A program made the translations under genes and the position numbers. A stretch of DNA of 64,000 nucleotides from Mariannaea sp. PMI_226 (taxonomy: Eukaryota > Ascomycota > Sordariomycetes > Hypocreales > Nectriaceae): contig JANFOG010000009.1 in NCBI GenBank assembly GCA_024336345.1, forward strand, positions 930,001 through 994,000, written 5' to 3'. Of the stretch, positions 19,119 to 30,691 are shown piece by piece. The notes under the pieces are model-generated. The model worked only from the letters and a program-made list of their open reading frames with translations. It was not told the DNA's origin and did no database searches. The first letter of the stretch is position 1. Every line of letters begins with the position of its first letter.

Positions 19119-20095
19119 AGTGGAGTTGCAGTAGCTATAAGATCCGTAGATAAGGAGAGGAAAAATTGCAGCTTGATTCCAAAAATCGAGGATGATAGTG
19201 TCCAAAGCTAATGTGATGCTCTTGATTGAGAGAGGTTGCCATATGGTGAGCCTTTATGTACTGAGCGTGTGCTTGAAAGTTGTTTATTAAATAGCTCAGG
19301 AGCAGGAATATGATTGAAACATGCCCCATGGCTGGGTGTCATTTGTCGCATGATTGTGAGACGTCGGCTGAGCTTGTGCTGAATTCTCAAAGGGCCTGCC
19401 CGTACCTCTGTCTGCGTGTAATGTATTTATTTGAAACTGCTTCCAGGCAGCAGGGTTCTAATTCGCCGAAATCATCAGGTTGTTTCTCTGTATGGAAAGT
19501 TGCTCTCATTCCAAGGAAACATATTGTATATACGTAGTAGTAGACTACACCCTCACCAATTTCCTCCTGCGCTCTGTTCGTTTTTTCCCCCATATTTGGG
19601 AGAAGGAAGGAAAGGAAATTGGAGTATTAAAAATAATTAGGGAAAAGAAAACATGAAAACGGTTTTCATTCAGAGCTGCCGCTACAAAATTTGGAAAAGG
19701 GTGCTAGTAAGACATGCCCTGTCACATCATCACTTTGCCCCGTCTATTGCCATCACCGAGCAGCAAAACCCACAATACCTTCATAACAAGAATACACCCA
19801 GCCCTATCAATCCTATTGGCCATTTCAATACCTCAATTTCTTGATGGACATTATACACAGACATGCGACTCAAGGGGAGGATAACATGAAAAATATAAAG
19901 ATATTATTTATTATATAGTCTATCACAGAACTCATTGTAACAAGCTCCGCATTCAATGTATGTAGGATGTGGGCAGCGACAACCACACCCTCAAAGTCAT
20001 TTCATATTTCTTTTTCCTTTCTCTCTGTCTTTCTCTTTCTCCAAGTTTATTTTCGATATAAATTCCTCTTGGAAAATGCTTCATAAAAGTCATGC
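19119..20095. other. Spacer, no gene seen
   Basis: Promoter of the spherulin-4 gene and 3' flank of the transporter gene. No convincing coding frame. Confidence 0.4.
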
Positions 20096-21601
20096 TTAGA
20101 TTTTCTCGACGACCGAAGCGCTGGGCATCTGAACCTCATGAGCCTGGGCCTTGAGGTCATCCTCACCCATCTCACCATCCCAGCCGTTGTCCACCAAGAA
20201 CTGGCGGAATCGCTCGTCGTTCTTGCCGAGATCCTCACCAGTAACGTTGGGAACGAAGAAGTAAGTGACCAGCATACCAGCAACACCGCAGATGGCAGCA
20301 ATGATGAAGGTCCACTTCTTACCGAGATGGACCTGGATGGGGGTGAAGGCCTGAGTACCAATGGCGGCACCAGCCTTGCCAATGGCAGCGCTGAGGCCGT
20401 AGCAAGTTCCACGAACACTGGTGGCGTAACTCTCAGAGGACAGGAGACCAAGCATGTCACCAGGACCCATGTTTCCGGAGCTCTGCATAAGGCCGTAGAA
20501 GATGACGAAGAGAGGAACAATCTTGGTGATTTTCTCGTAGGCGCAGCCGATGATGAGACCGAAGACGAGGTAACCGCTGAAGCCAATCATCATGGTGTTC
20601 TTGCGTCCGACGCGGTCACACATCCAGGCTCCAATGAACACACCGGGGAGAGCGAGGGCGCCCAAAAGCAATTGCCACTCGGCAGTGTGAAGAAGCACGT
20701 TACCACTAGCGGGCACGACGGAGGCCAAGATGGTACCGGAGAAGACACCGTTGGGGAAGGTGATGAAGTCGTACAGGAACCAGGCACCGCAAGTTCCGAT
20801 GAGGGTCTTCCAGTAGTAACGGAGAACCAGCTTGTAGGGGACTTGCTTCTTGATAGCACCGCGGCGGTAGAGCTTGGAGTTGAGCATGCGGAGACGGAAG
20901 TAGAAGACGGACAGGGGCCAGAGGATACCGATACCGAAGCATACTCGCCAGACAACCTCGAGGTGGTTCAAACCTGCGGCAGAGAGAACGATGAGGAAGA
21001 CAATGACGGCAAAGGGACCTCCAAAGGAAAGAGGCAAGTTGGTGACCAGGATGAAGGTAGGACCACGGCGCGAGGGGACGTGCTCGTTGGCGGACTCGGA
21101 GGCGGACACACTGCTGGCTGGGTACTCACCACCGGTACCGAAACCGACAATACCACGGGCAACAGTAAGCATCCAGAACAAACCGTGAAGAGAGGTGCCG
21201 TGAGCAGCAGTGGCCAGGATTCCACCAAGGACAATGCAGAGGGTGGTCAAGATGATAGCCGTCTTGCGGCCCATGTAATCGCAGGTAAGACCAATGACGA
21301 TTTGACCGATAATCTCACCAATAAGCAGGGCATTGGAGACACGGGTGCTGATGGCAGGAGTGTAGTCCTCAGGGAACTCCTTCTTGAAGAGGACGTTGGT
21401 CATGGTCATCAGGTTGTTCTGGTAACCGTCCGAGATGAGGGCAGCACCGGCACAGAAGATGGTGAAGAGATCAGACATTCTCTGGCGCGACATGCTGGTT
21501 TTAGCAGGAGCAGCCTCAATATCAGTCTGCTTGGAGACGTCGACAGCTCCATCATTGGAGTCGGCCGTGGTTGAAACCACGTTCAGCTCTTTGTCCGCCA
21601 T
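20096..21601 (-). CDS. MFS transporter, GIT1/phosphate permease-like
   Basis: A single exon encodes 501 residues with twelve predicted membrane helices. The cytosolic N-terminus (about 1-42) is followed by the first helix SDLFTIFCAGAALISDGYQ. The MFS signature DYMGRK is at 108-113 after helix 2, and RGIVGFGTGGEYPAS at about 149-163 is typical of the phosphate:H+ symporter branch. A second DRVGRK motif follows the central loop. The sequence is closest in my recognition to fungal GIT1, the permease for glycerophosphoinositol and glycerophosphocholine that is induced by phosphate or inositol starvation in yeast. Substrate assignment to that group is inference. Codon use is strongly biased to C and G at third positions, suggesting high expression and creating a long antisense open frame. 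The upstream leader contains CAA-rich tracts near 21680-21710. Confidence 0.88.
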   Translation of the reverse strand: MADKELNVVSTTADSNDGAVDVSKQTDIEAAPAKTSMSRQRMSDLFTIFCAGAALISDGYQNNLMTMTNVLFKKEFPEDYTPAISTRVSNALLIGEIIGQIVIGLTCDYMGRKTAIILTTLCIVLGGILATAAHGTSLHGLFWMLTVARGIVGFGTGGEYPASSVSASESANEHVPSRRGPTFILVTNLPLSFGGPFAVIVFLIVLSAAGLNHLEVVWRVCFGIGILWPLSVFYFRLRMLNSKLYRRGAIKKQVPYKLVLRYYWKTLIGTCGAWFLYDFITFPNGVFSGTILASVVPASGNVLLHTAEWQLLLGALALPGVFIGAWMCDRVGRKNTMMIGFSGYLVFGLIIGCAYEKITKIVPLFVIFYGLMQSSGNMGPGDMLGLLSSESYATSVRGTCYGLSAAIGKAGAAIGTQAFTPIQVHLGKKWTFIIAAICGVAGMLVTYFFVPNVTGEDLGKNDERFRQFLVDNGWDGEMGEDDLKAQAHEVQMPSASVVEKI

Positions 21602-24089
21602 TGTTTGTCTGCTGTTTGTCTATCTGGTGTGGAGGAGTCAGCTCGACTGAGTCAAGAAAGGGAGAGTAATTAAGAGCAGCAACAACAACAGCGACAACAA
21701 CGACAAATATAAAGAAGGATTAAGACCAAAGAGGGGAACTTACCAGACTCTTGAACTTCTAAGCTGCTAGTTAGCAGAATTGACTAGATGGATTCCTGCA
21801 AAGGTTGCCTTGTCTCCGTTGAGCACCTTCTCAGTTCAGCAAATGCAGCGCCGATCACCTTTATACTCAAATCCTTCGATCCATCTATCCTCCTAATACC
21901 TTCCCAATGTTCCCAATATCCCCAATGTTCCAAATTTCTGTCCTACATGTTGATCGCACGCGACCGCCATATCGGCGTCAAAAGCCGACTATTCCCCTTC
22001 ACACGCTGGGCCTTGGGAGAGAGGTGGATCTTTGTCATACGGTGCCGAGTTCCCGGCTTCTGAGCCTTATGGTCGCTCGATTTGGCAACATTGTCGGATT
22101 TTTTCTTGCGCAAAAGTACCGTATATCCATGAGCTCTTTTAAAAATACGGCTGCTGTCTTGACCCCGACAGACCTATAACAAGCTTCCAATCCGCCATGT
22201 GCGTTCTTGAGAGCTGCTGTTACCCACCGCAGCCTGGTCCACACAGAGATCAAACATTGAATTAAGGTGAGGAAGATCCTATCTAGGGCCATTCTGACGA
22301 CACAGAGGCCTTATTGAAAGAAAAACGTGGGCGCCTCAACACTCGATTGCGGTCATAGTCAGGACGCACCATTGGTTTGTCCTGCCTCTCTCTCTTTTTT
22401 TTTCTCTCCGAAACAGGCCAGCGCCAACGGGACACTAAATTTATGATGGAAAACCCGACCAGTCATTACCTCCTTTGGTAGGCAGGCCCGAATATCCTAT
22501 TTGCAGTTTAGAGGCCCTCCTGCGTGATGTCCTTCTAGGAAGAGTGTAGAGACCCAAGGACTGTGAATTGAAGTCCACACTCCCAGCTTTAGCTTGCCCA
22601 TTGGCCCAATACACCATGTGAATCGCATGGCGACGCGTACCTTGCTGGGGAACGAGTTGAACTCCATCGCATTTGTCGATATTTGCTCACCGAAACCCTC
22701 GGGAAGTTTTCTACAGGGACAGACAATGGAACAATTTGGACTTTATTATATGGGTTCCCGTGAGAACGGGCCAATGCATATTCCAGGTATCGTAAGGCTT
22801 AGAAGCTGCTGTCGTCGTCGATCGCATCCACGTGGTTTTTCTCTTGTCTTTGATAGTTTTTTCTTTCTTTTTCTTGTTGTTTTTCTCTTTATCCCCCTCC
22901 TCTTTCCTCCCCAGGAGGGGAGGCATCCCACTCTCGAAAACCCTCAGCCCACGTACAGTCACCACTTTAGTGTAATTGTCTATGAAACTGATCGCTCTTC
23001 CATTATCTTTTGACCTTTCTTGGCTTTCGGGTCAGGTTGTCCGAAAATCGGAACTCGGCATGTGAGCTGCGCCGGCAGTTGCCATTCTTGGGAAACCCCC
23101 TCGGCGGCCTAACGAGCTTGGGAATGGAACAAGGAGCTAGCTCACCAGATCTCATTTTACCATCTCACTTGGCAAACCCCGACCAAGGCCCTAAAAGTTC
23201 GGTTAGCTATGCTGCAACCGCTTTATGGTAGACTACGAAGGCAGTTTTGCCTGACTCGAGAGCTGATGGAGCTGGGGCTAGAGCGGTGAGAAAAGAGGAT
23301 CTCGCTGTAAGCACGACTGCTGTGTCTAGATTAGCTAGTTAGAGCTAGGTAAGGTAGCTTATTATTATGATTACTGGTGCTCCCTATGTAAGTAGGGTCC
23401 TATCTACACAGTACTGCTGTGCACAGATTATATATGGGCGGTTCGATGATGACAGCTGACTGCCGGACTTGGCAAAGCCAAGAACGGCACGTAAACTGAA
23501 CAGTCGCCCACTCTAGAGACTACTTTGCCTGAAACTAATATCTTTTTAGCGTAGACCGTTATTTACAAAGTCCCTGCCCGGCCACGTGTGGTTCTCCTAG
23601 CAAACTCCCTCAGCTAATGCAACGGCATCTCCCGGACAGGTATGTCGTCAACAGAATACACAAACGGCTGCTTGCAGGGGAATCCTGCAGGGGCTTTTAC
23701 ATGGTACTTACTTAGTTAGCAATTGACGAAGCAGAGGGTAGCAAAGGGCAGAGTATCTCATACTACATAATTAAGCCTGTTGTTGCTAGACATTGCCTAT
23801 ATATTTTATTCTTATTTCGTACCTAGTGCTTTACATAGATAGGTAATTAACTGCTATGTAAGTATCTCATTGTGTTGTGCCACGCTGTGCCTCTCTATTC
23901 TTTCAGGTTTTGTGTCCTAATTTTACTTACTTCCCACTGTATATTATTTTCCCGACTCTGGAGTCTTCATCACACCAATCATATCCCGACTAGTGAAGCT
24001 ATCCTCAATCCCAGCTCCGTCTCCCTTCCATAGTCACCCCACACTCTGTGGACTTTTCGTACCCGTCTCGACTAACCAATATAGTCGCC
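21602..24089. other. 2.5 kb gene-poor region
   Basis: Contains the promoter of the transporter gene. From about 23230 rightward the composition shifts, with many short TA-containing words (TAGCTAG, TTATTATTA, TACTTAC) and no coding frame, suggesting old decayed sequence, but I see no terminal repeats or transposase. Confidence 0.35.
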
Positions 24090-25379
24090 GTGCGGAGCTC
24101 AACGCCATAGAGCTTTTGGCAAAGCACATCTCAAGCGCCTTCACCTGGACACCCAAGCTCTAGGATCCGTTCTGCTCGTACGTCGGTTGCACAATACATG
24201 ACGAACCGGGGCTGCTCGTGAAGATTTGGAATTCGAGGTAGGTGCCGTTCATACCCGTGGAGGAAGCGAGGATGGCTGCGTTAACCCTGAGGCGCCTTGG
24301 CAGCGGATTGGTCGAATAAGTGCCGCCGCCGTCGTAGACCAGCTAAGTCAACACGCCAGATTACGCTTGGTAGAATACTATGCATGCTCAGTTCCCTATC
24401 AGAGGGGTCCTGTACCTCCATATAGCCCGTCCTAGCTGTCCTGGAAGAACAAGTAGGTGAATAATACGCATTGCAAGGTGTTGACGACCGTACGAAGCGA
24501 GTGAGGATCCATTGACTCTGTTGTACTTATCGCTATTAAATGAATCAGACTAATCATCGATTGTTGATTTGACATCGGTGTGGATGCCTTGTCTAGATAG
24601 AGACTCGATGGCGTTGGTGGGGAACTGCCAGTGCAGACGGACATCTCTCCACTAGGTAATGAAAATAGTAGAGTTAGCATTTTCTGCATTACTAGTTTGC
24701 TAAATAGTTTTTAAGCATAGGCATGCAAGGGGCGTGATGGCTCATTCTGATGATAGACGTCGACGGCTAGACTCGTGCCTTTGCCCACTTGATCTGGGCT
24801 TACACTACGAGAGTCATCGATAACAGGGGAATTATCCACGTGTCTTTGGAAGTGTTCAAGCGCGACAGGTGTATTGCCCTAGATTCAAGTTGATAGACGA
24901 CAATGCAATTGAAAATTTTATATCCATCCGCGAAATCTGCTGACAAAATCGTCGTATTCGTCAAGAGGCTCGTCTGGTTCTTGCTGATCTCTTGAAGTTG
25001 GTACCGAACTCTGATGAGCATCGGCCGGGTTACTGCCGTCCCCTTGCTATTATTCCTCACGCCCCCGACAATACCAGCAATGGAAGCAACCGCAATGACG
25101 ATGGCAGCGATTACTACGGTGAGCAATTATCTTTTGCAGAATCTAGGCGTTAGCGGCGAGACCGCACGCGCAGGTAGGCGCATCTCCTTCTCCAACAACG
25201 CACTGCCAATCAGATTTTGCAACCTCAGAGTAGTTTCGGTCGCGCATGACCTGACGGTTTGCCTTCAGTGGTATTCAGACCTGGTTCTCGACAAAATTGC
25301 TAACATGGAAGTCCGGGTTGACTTCAAGAGTGCTGTAGTCTGGGTTGGGCTGCGGCGTCATCTACTGAGAAGAAGCCAT
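24090..25379 (-). pseudogene. Decayed fungal membrane-anchored lectin-like gene
   Basis: On the minus strand pieces appear in the order expected for fungal fucose-lectin-like type II membrane proteins. These are a start MASSQ followed by a stop, then TPQPNPDYSTLEV (25358 down to about 25320), a hydrophobic segment LLTVVIAAIVIAVASIAGIVGG with polar flank (about 25126-25060), an Asn/Thr-rich segment leading to ADFADGYKIFNCIVVYQ and ending in DTW (down to about 24835), then KGTSLAVDVYHQNEPSRPL (about 24790-24735). Further right-hand blocks such as SSLASYGRQ and NGTYLEFQIFTSS lie nearer 24500 and 24240. The pieces are in different frames and separated by stops. The match to the lectin family is by memory of its typical N-terminus and beta-propeller repeats and is moderate. 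The early TAG may be an original CAG changed by a C-to-T transition. Confidence 0.42.
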
Positions 25380-26579
25380 TTCTGCTACATTTCAATACCG
25401 ATACGGACGGGGGAAGTGGAAAGAGGGGAAAAAAAAAGAAGACAGGGGAACGGTGAATATACATATTCTACTATCAGGATCATCTCTAGATTGCCATTAT
25501 TAAATATTCCCCAGTTGCATTTTATACCGTGTTTATAAATGATTCTCGACCTCCGTTGAACATGCCTGAGGAAGTTGTATCGTGCCTGAGCGGGTTCTGG
25601 TTAGAGGTAACTGATTGGTATAATAAATCCATGTTGGTCCCATCGTGGTGGTTGGGTTTCATTCTAAAGGGGGCGAAATAAGTTGATACAGCAGCTTTAT
25701 TCTGGCTGAGGTTCACAAAGAAGCAAGTCATCCTTTTTCGTTGGCAGGTTGAAAGAGCCGCCGAGATGGAAGAATAGCCACGTTTGAGTTACAATGATAA
25801 AAATGGGAATTCAAAAATCGCGGGCTTGTCTCAAGTTTGCCCGCCTTTTCTCACGGTGCTTAAGTTCCTGAACAAGGTGTGTGCTGTCTTTGGCAGCACC
25901 TTGCGTGCCATGTTCTAGAAATCCAGGTCTGGACATTACGGCCCCAAAGGTATTTGAGCAAACTGGGGACAGGAAAAAACGGTCACATGAGACACACAGA
26001 TGGTCTTGTAGGGCAACGAACACAGAACACAGAGCCGCGGGTTGCTTTCTGTATGAACCTATTTACGCAGTGACCGCTCCATTTGAACTGATATCATGTT
26101 TGACGAGCTGAAGCGGGTTTGCTAGGGGTGCCCATGACCAGTCTAGCTGGCACAAACCAACAGATACTGCTGATATGTAGGTACCACGCTTGGTATCTCT
26201 GTAAATACCGGGTAGATGAGCCACACTATATATGGTACGTCAGTTCTCAAACATGGAAGAGGTTGCGACAGTTTTGTCTAGCCCCAGTAATTTTCCCCGC
26301 GCCAGCCTATGCGCTCTGTCGTGTACCCGCCTTGCCGCCCTCACCCGCCAGCTGACCTATGATGCCAAGGTGCCTTGCGTAGGTAGTACGTAGCAGTAGT
26401 TCTCCGTCCTAATTGTGCTCGACGTCTCATCTCATCTTCACAAGTCACACGCCCCTCGTCTCGCCAACTCTCTATCTTGATGAACCACATTGCAACACCC
26501 CATATCTCAAACCTTGACAGTATTTTTTTTCCTCATCCAGACCTACTAACTCAGTAAAACTCATGCACATCCCCCGCAA
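25380..26579. other. Spacer, no gene seen
   Basis: Left part belongs to the decayed region. The right part is the promoter of the zinc-binding protein gene, with a pyrimidine/T tract near 26520. Confidence 0.4.
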
Positions 26580-27811
26580 ATGACTGACGACATCGATAAA
26601 TCCCTCCTCGATCGCCTCCAGGCATTGCGGGGAGGTGCCGCTTCAAGCTCTGTGAGGCCAACACCCACAAAGTAAGCTAAGCCCATCTACCCTCCTGATT
26701 TGCTATAGTAATTTCTAACATAGTCGCTCATCTTAGAATATCGTTAGATCCAATAGAGCGTCGCAAGACCCCATCCAGGGAAGATGCCCTGGCCGCTCGC
26801 CTCAAGTCCCTCCGTGACCATGCTTCTGTGTCACCCTCACCTTCGCCTGCGCAGGGTACGAAACCAAAGGTTGCCGATGCTCCCGTGTCTTCAAGAGTCG
26901 CTCAAGTGAGCGCTCCCCCAAAGGATCCCAGAACGGGCGAACCAGACGACGAAGACATCGAAGCCATCTTTCAGACCGATGACCAGACTCTAGAGGAGCT
27001 ACTCAGCGATATCCCACCGGATGAAGAGTTTCATGCCCACTCAGCAGAAAATGACGACGCCAGGGTAAAAGCACTTCTGGATGAGCTGGCCCAATCTATT
27101 CCCAAGGATACAGCTGGGAAAGGAGAAGAAGAGGAAGAAGAAGGAGAAGAAGATGCAAAAGACCCGGAAATTGTAGATTCGGATGATTCTGGAGATGAAG
27201 GTATGAAACGCGAAGTTGACAATGTCATCGCCCGCCTTCGGGATGAGCTGGAGCTAGAGGGCTCTCGGTCCCAACAAGGCACCGACACTCCAGCAGAGGA
27301 CGAAGATGAGGAACAGCCCAGCCCCAGCGCCAAACCCACCCAGGATGCCAGCGACATACCGATTCCTTCTATAGAAACAGACTCAGATTTCTCCCTCCCG
27401 GATCTTCCCCCAACTCTGGCCGACCTCCCATCCCTTCCACAATCCACCCGTTCCGGCAGCACTGACCTCATGTCCATCACCGCTCGCATGGCCGCCCTAA
27501 GACAGTCCTCACCGTCTCTCAACCTCCCAGACGTGCCACGAGATGCCCCATCCAAGTCAAAGCCTCAATCATCATTTAAGCGACTCACTTCGCGGACAAA
27601 CTACACCGACGACGATGTAGACAGCTGGTGCAACGTGTGTCTCGAAGACGCCACGCTACGCTGTCGCGGGTGTCACGACGATGTGTATTGTACTCGATGC
27701 TGGAGGGAAATGCACGTTGGACCAGCGGCGGCGTTTGACGATCGGAGTCACAAGGCGGTGCAATTCACGCGGGACAAAAAAGAGAAAAGGAAGATTGCGG
27801 TAGGGGCTTGA
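26580..27811 (+). CDS. ANCHR/ZFYVE19-like zinc-binding protein
   Basis: Exons 26580-26671 and 26737-27811 are joined across a 65-nt intron (GTAAGC, TCTAACA branch, TAG) and give 388 residues. The N-terminus has two similar short amphipathic motifs, LLDRLQALRG and LAARLKSLRD. The middle is low-complexity with a Glu-rich run (about 150-165) and Ser/Pro-rich segments. The C-terminus carries a compact zinc site, C-x2-C-x7-C-x2-C-x5-C-x2-C-x4-H (C329, C332, C340, C343, C349, C352, H357, with H369 further on), a B-box-like fold. The same C-terminal Cys pattern occurs in ANCHR/ZFYVE19, the metazoan abscission-checkpoint protein, but the FYVE finger of that protein is missing here. A role in ESCRT-linked membrane events is inference from this resemblance only. 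Confidence 0.82.
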
Positions 27812-28068
27812 AGTGAAACATCCAACGCAAATATTTTATTGCCTGAGCCAGTCTGCCAATTCATCGTAATATACATGATCCAAATGCGATCCGAAACTCC
27901 GTGTACCCATCGCCCTGAGAAACAATGTCCCCAAAAAAGAAAACAAAGACGCCCCTCTAACACCATTGCCCAAAAAAATCCGACTTCCTACAGAATGTCC
28001 ACCAAAGGAAACCAAAGTATGCGACCTATTTCCCACAGTACAACCGAATGAATAATGATTTGGACTTA

Positions 28069-29856
28069 TCAAACATTGGCCGGTCTTTCTCCATTCCCTC
28101 CATGACTACCCGAACTAGCTGTTGAGCCAGTGTTGCCTCTTATGTCCTGCCAGGTTGCGCCGAATCGCCTCCCAGTAGAGGCCAACAGACTCTCCTCTTC
28201 GTCATTTTCAGCCTGCTCATCAATCTCGGAAAGATTTAATTTAGGGGCGCGGAAGATGGCCGTTATGAAAACAATGAGGAAGACGGCAAGGAATGCAAAT
28301 TGCGCCCAGAAATCGACAAGTCCGAAGAAAGGCCATGTGATAGTGATTCGGTTCAGAAAGGTCGACATCATCGATGGCGTGCACACATCTTTGGCATGAT
28401 CGTCCTTTAAAAGCTCAGAGCAAGGATGAACCAAGTCCTTGTGATCCCGGCAATCCGGTTGCGCCCCCGGGTAGGCTGGTTCATTTGAGCAGAATGTCTG
28501 AGTGCCATAGATAGAGTACTGTGGAGCAACCATCATGGCAATGCCGTAGTTCGTGGCCAGGATTATGAGACCAAGCATGACAGTGGCAATGAGCAGAGCC
28601 TGGGGCGCTGTTCGGCCCTTGCGGATTTGAAAGATGCGCACCCAGAGGAAGCGAATACCTACGGTCGCAACGCCCGAAATAGAGCTGCTGAAGAAGAACA
28701 AGACAAGGAGTGCCATAAGGATATAATCAATAGGGAACACTTTAGCCGTCTTGACAAATATGAAGTTGATGGGCTGGAAGATGTTGATGTGGCCCAGGAT
28801 ATAACCACATCGCTTTTTGCAGATAGAGTTCTTAGCCTTGTCAATGCCAGTGATAAGCATGGAGACCCAGATGAGAACAGAGAGGAGAAGTAGCAGAATG
28901 CCACCGAGCATCTTGATCGGTCGGAAGAAGGCGCAGAGCTTTAGCCAGAACTGATAAATCTTGCTCTTCCCCTCTCCTTGAGCTTCAGCCGCCAATCGTT
29001 CACGCCGGACCAAGGTTTGCTCTTCTCTCACCAATGCGTCCAACTCTCGGCGGTCTTTGCGTGACATGCCTTCTTGACGGCCTATATTGCGCAGCTCAAG
29101 TTGTCGCTGGCGTTCACGATTCTGTTCAAGTTGAGAGGCCGTCGTCGCAGAGAGTTGAGGTGCTGAAATTGAAGGTGCGGACTTGATGAAGGAAATGGGG
29201 AGGAGAGCAAGACCAGCACCAGTGTAAACGACATAGAGTAGGGTTCCGATCGTGACCAGAAGGCCGAGCGCAAACGTCAGTGCCTTTTCTCCATGGTTCT
29301 GAGCAATCAGCTTCTTGAAATAATCGAGGTCCCAGTGAGATCGAGTGCTGTCGCCAGCGGCTGGGACAAAGAAGCCTAGCAAGAAGAGTATAATGACGAA
29401 GGCCACGAAGAATAAAGTATATTTTGCAGCAGCCCAGAAACGACTGCTCAGTGAGCGACCCTCCTCAATCTCCACCTCATCGTACTCTTCGTGCCAGAAG
29501 TAGGCAAAAGGTATCACGACCAGACATAGCAATGCATCGAAGCTATAGAGACTGTAGTAAACGACTTTTAGGGTGAAAAGTATCTCGTCGATGCGCGCCG
29601 GGGTGGCCCATTCCTTTTTGGCGCCGAGAGTTGGAGAGCTAGTTGCGGAGACGAGTGCTATGTCGACAGGAAGGAGAAGAATCGTTGCAAGCAGAGAGGT
29701 CAAGCTGATAATGGCGACGATACTAATAATTGCCGAGCGTTCGCGTGGTGTTTGCCAAGTAAGAGTAGTAATGACGGCAGCGACTAAGCAGAGGGCAACA
29801 GCTACGCCATAAGCGACCCAGATTAGGCTGGTTTGGACGAGGCCTGCGCTAGCCAT
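28069..29856 (-). CDS. LMBR1-family membrane protein, putative lysosomal/vacuolar cobalamin transporter
   Basis: A single exon encodes 595 residues with about nine to ten membrane helices. The N-terminal helices (about 9-29, 43-63, 110-128, 145-165, 195-220) precede a charged, Arg/Glu-rich cytosolic loop at about 240-290 ([21 protein letters not shown]), with further helices from 310 to the C-terminal third and an acidic tail after 545. The layout and sequence match the LMBRD1 family, whose human member exports cobalamin from lysosomes. Fungal proteins are named by homology, although most fungi are not known to use cobalamin, so the transported molecule is uncertain. A Cys-containing lumenal loop near 460-500 is probably disulfide-linked. 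It is transcribed divergently from CFT1 with 835 bp between the start codons. Confidence 0.9.
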   Translation of the reverse strand: MASAGLVQTSLIWVAYGVAVALCLVAAVITTLTWQTPRERSAIISIVAIISLTSLLATILLLPVDIALVSATSSPTLGAKKEWATPARIDEILFTLKVVYYSLYSFDALLCLVVIPFAYFWHEEYDEVEIEEGRSLSSRFWAAAKYTLFFVAFVIILFLLGFFVPAAGDSTRSHWDLDYFKKLIAQNHGEKALTFALGLLVTIGTLLYVVYTGAGLALLPISFIKSAPSISAPQLSATTASQLEQNRERQRQLELRNIGRQEGMSRKDRRELDALVREEQTLVRRERLAAEAQGEGKSKIYQFWLKLCAFFRPIKMLGGILLLLLSVLIWVSMLITGIDKAKNSICKKRCGYILGHINIFQPINFIFVKTAKVFPIDYILMALLVLFFFSSSISGVATVGIRFLWVRIFQIRKGRTAPQALLIATVMLGLIILATNYGIAMMVAPQYSIYGTQTFCSNEPAYPGAQPDCRDHKDLVHPCSELLKDDHAKDVCTPSMMSTFLNRITITWPFFGLVDFWAQFAFLAVFLIVFITAIFRAPKLNLSEIDEQAENDEEESLLASTGRRFGATWQDIRGNTGSTASSGSHGGNGERPANV

Positions 29857-30691
29857 GGCGAGGAAGAGATGTATTGGGGAAGGACTGGAGCCGATAGGAA
29901 ATGTGCGTGTGCGTGTGAGAGAGAAATGTCACGAGTTTTTGTTGCGCGCGAGATCCGAGTTGAGATTTACCACCAACAGGTCGGATCCCGTCTGAAAATC
30001 GGGCAGTGCTTAAGCAGAGCGTTGGTGGGTGACGTCGTTGACAGGCATCAGACAAGTGCGCCAACAGTGTGAGGCAGATGATGTCTTGGGGAGCACGGAG
30101 CAGTTGCAAGAAGTAGACAGTGGGAAGAAGAAGAGAAAAAGTCGAGAGAATGAAGAAAGATGGGAGCAAGGAGCGAGAAGAATGGCACAAGAAAAATCGG
30201 AGGAGAGAAGTGAGTGTTGAAGCTGCAGCCACCTGCTGGGTAACTTATGCAAGAGCTATTGTTTGGGAAAAAGCCGGTTCACAGGGAACCTGGCCATTTC
30301 GTGACGCAATATATTGGCTATTGCCTGGGAGGAATGGAGTTAAAGTGGATGGAATACTATTATCACTCCTCGCTAGCATGAACACGCCCCTCTTTGCCTG
30401 TCATGTTTCCTCACGTTTGCCCCCGCCTGCTCAGTTGGGGGTATTATGATAATTCATGCAAGGGGGTGGCTTTAAGAGTATGGAAACTCGCGTTCCTGAC
30501 CAAGTGGGCGGAAGTCGGAAGCTATATTGATCCGGCCAAGCTCGAGCCTTTGCAGCATTGGAGCATCGCAGCGCTGCAGCTATCGCGAAATCCCCAGGTC
30601 AATCTGAGCAACCTCATTCTTCAGCTACTTTCGGACGGAGCTCCAGCTCGATTCCTCTCAGCTGCTCTTGGGGAAGCATGGTCTTGCAGCG
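29857..30691. promoter_or_regulatory. Divergent intergenic promoter region LMBRD1-like / CFT1
   Basis: 835 bp separate the two start codons. The region has no coding frame with support. Candidate leader features are an AC/GT-rich run near 29895-29925 and a purine-rich block near 30110-30210. No single element can be named with confidence. Confidence 0.5.

Noticed and set aside
20138..21574. 478-codon open frame antisense to the transporter gene
   Set aside because: It is the mirror of the strongly biased codon use of the GIT1-like gene; its translation is Gly/Asp/Thr/Glu-rich without any domain or membrane pattern.
23230..24090. TA-word-rich region that might be a transposon remnant
   Set aside because: I found no terminal repeats, target duplications or transposase frame, so it is only noted as decayed-looking sequence.
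27031..27555. 174-codon Ser-rich frame antisense to the ANCHR-like gene
   Set aside because: Produced by the GAA/GAT-rich sense strand; a shadow frame.
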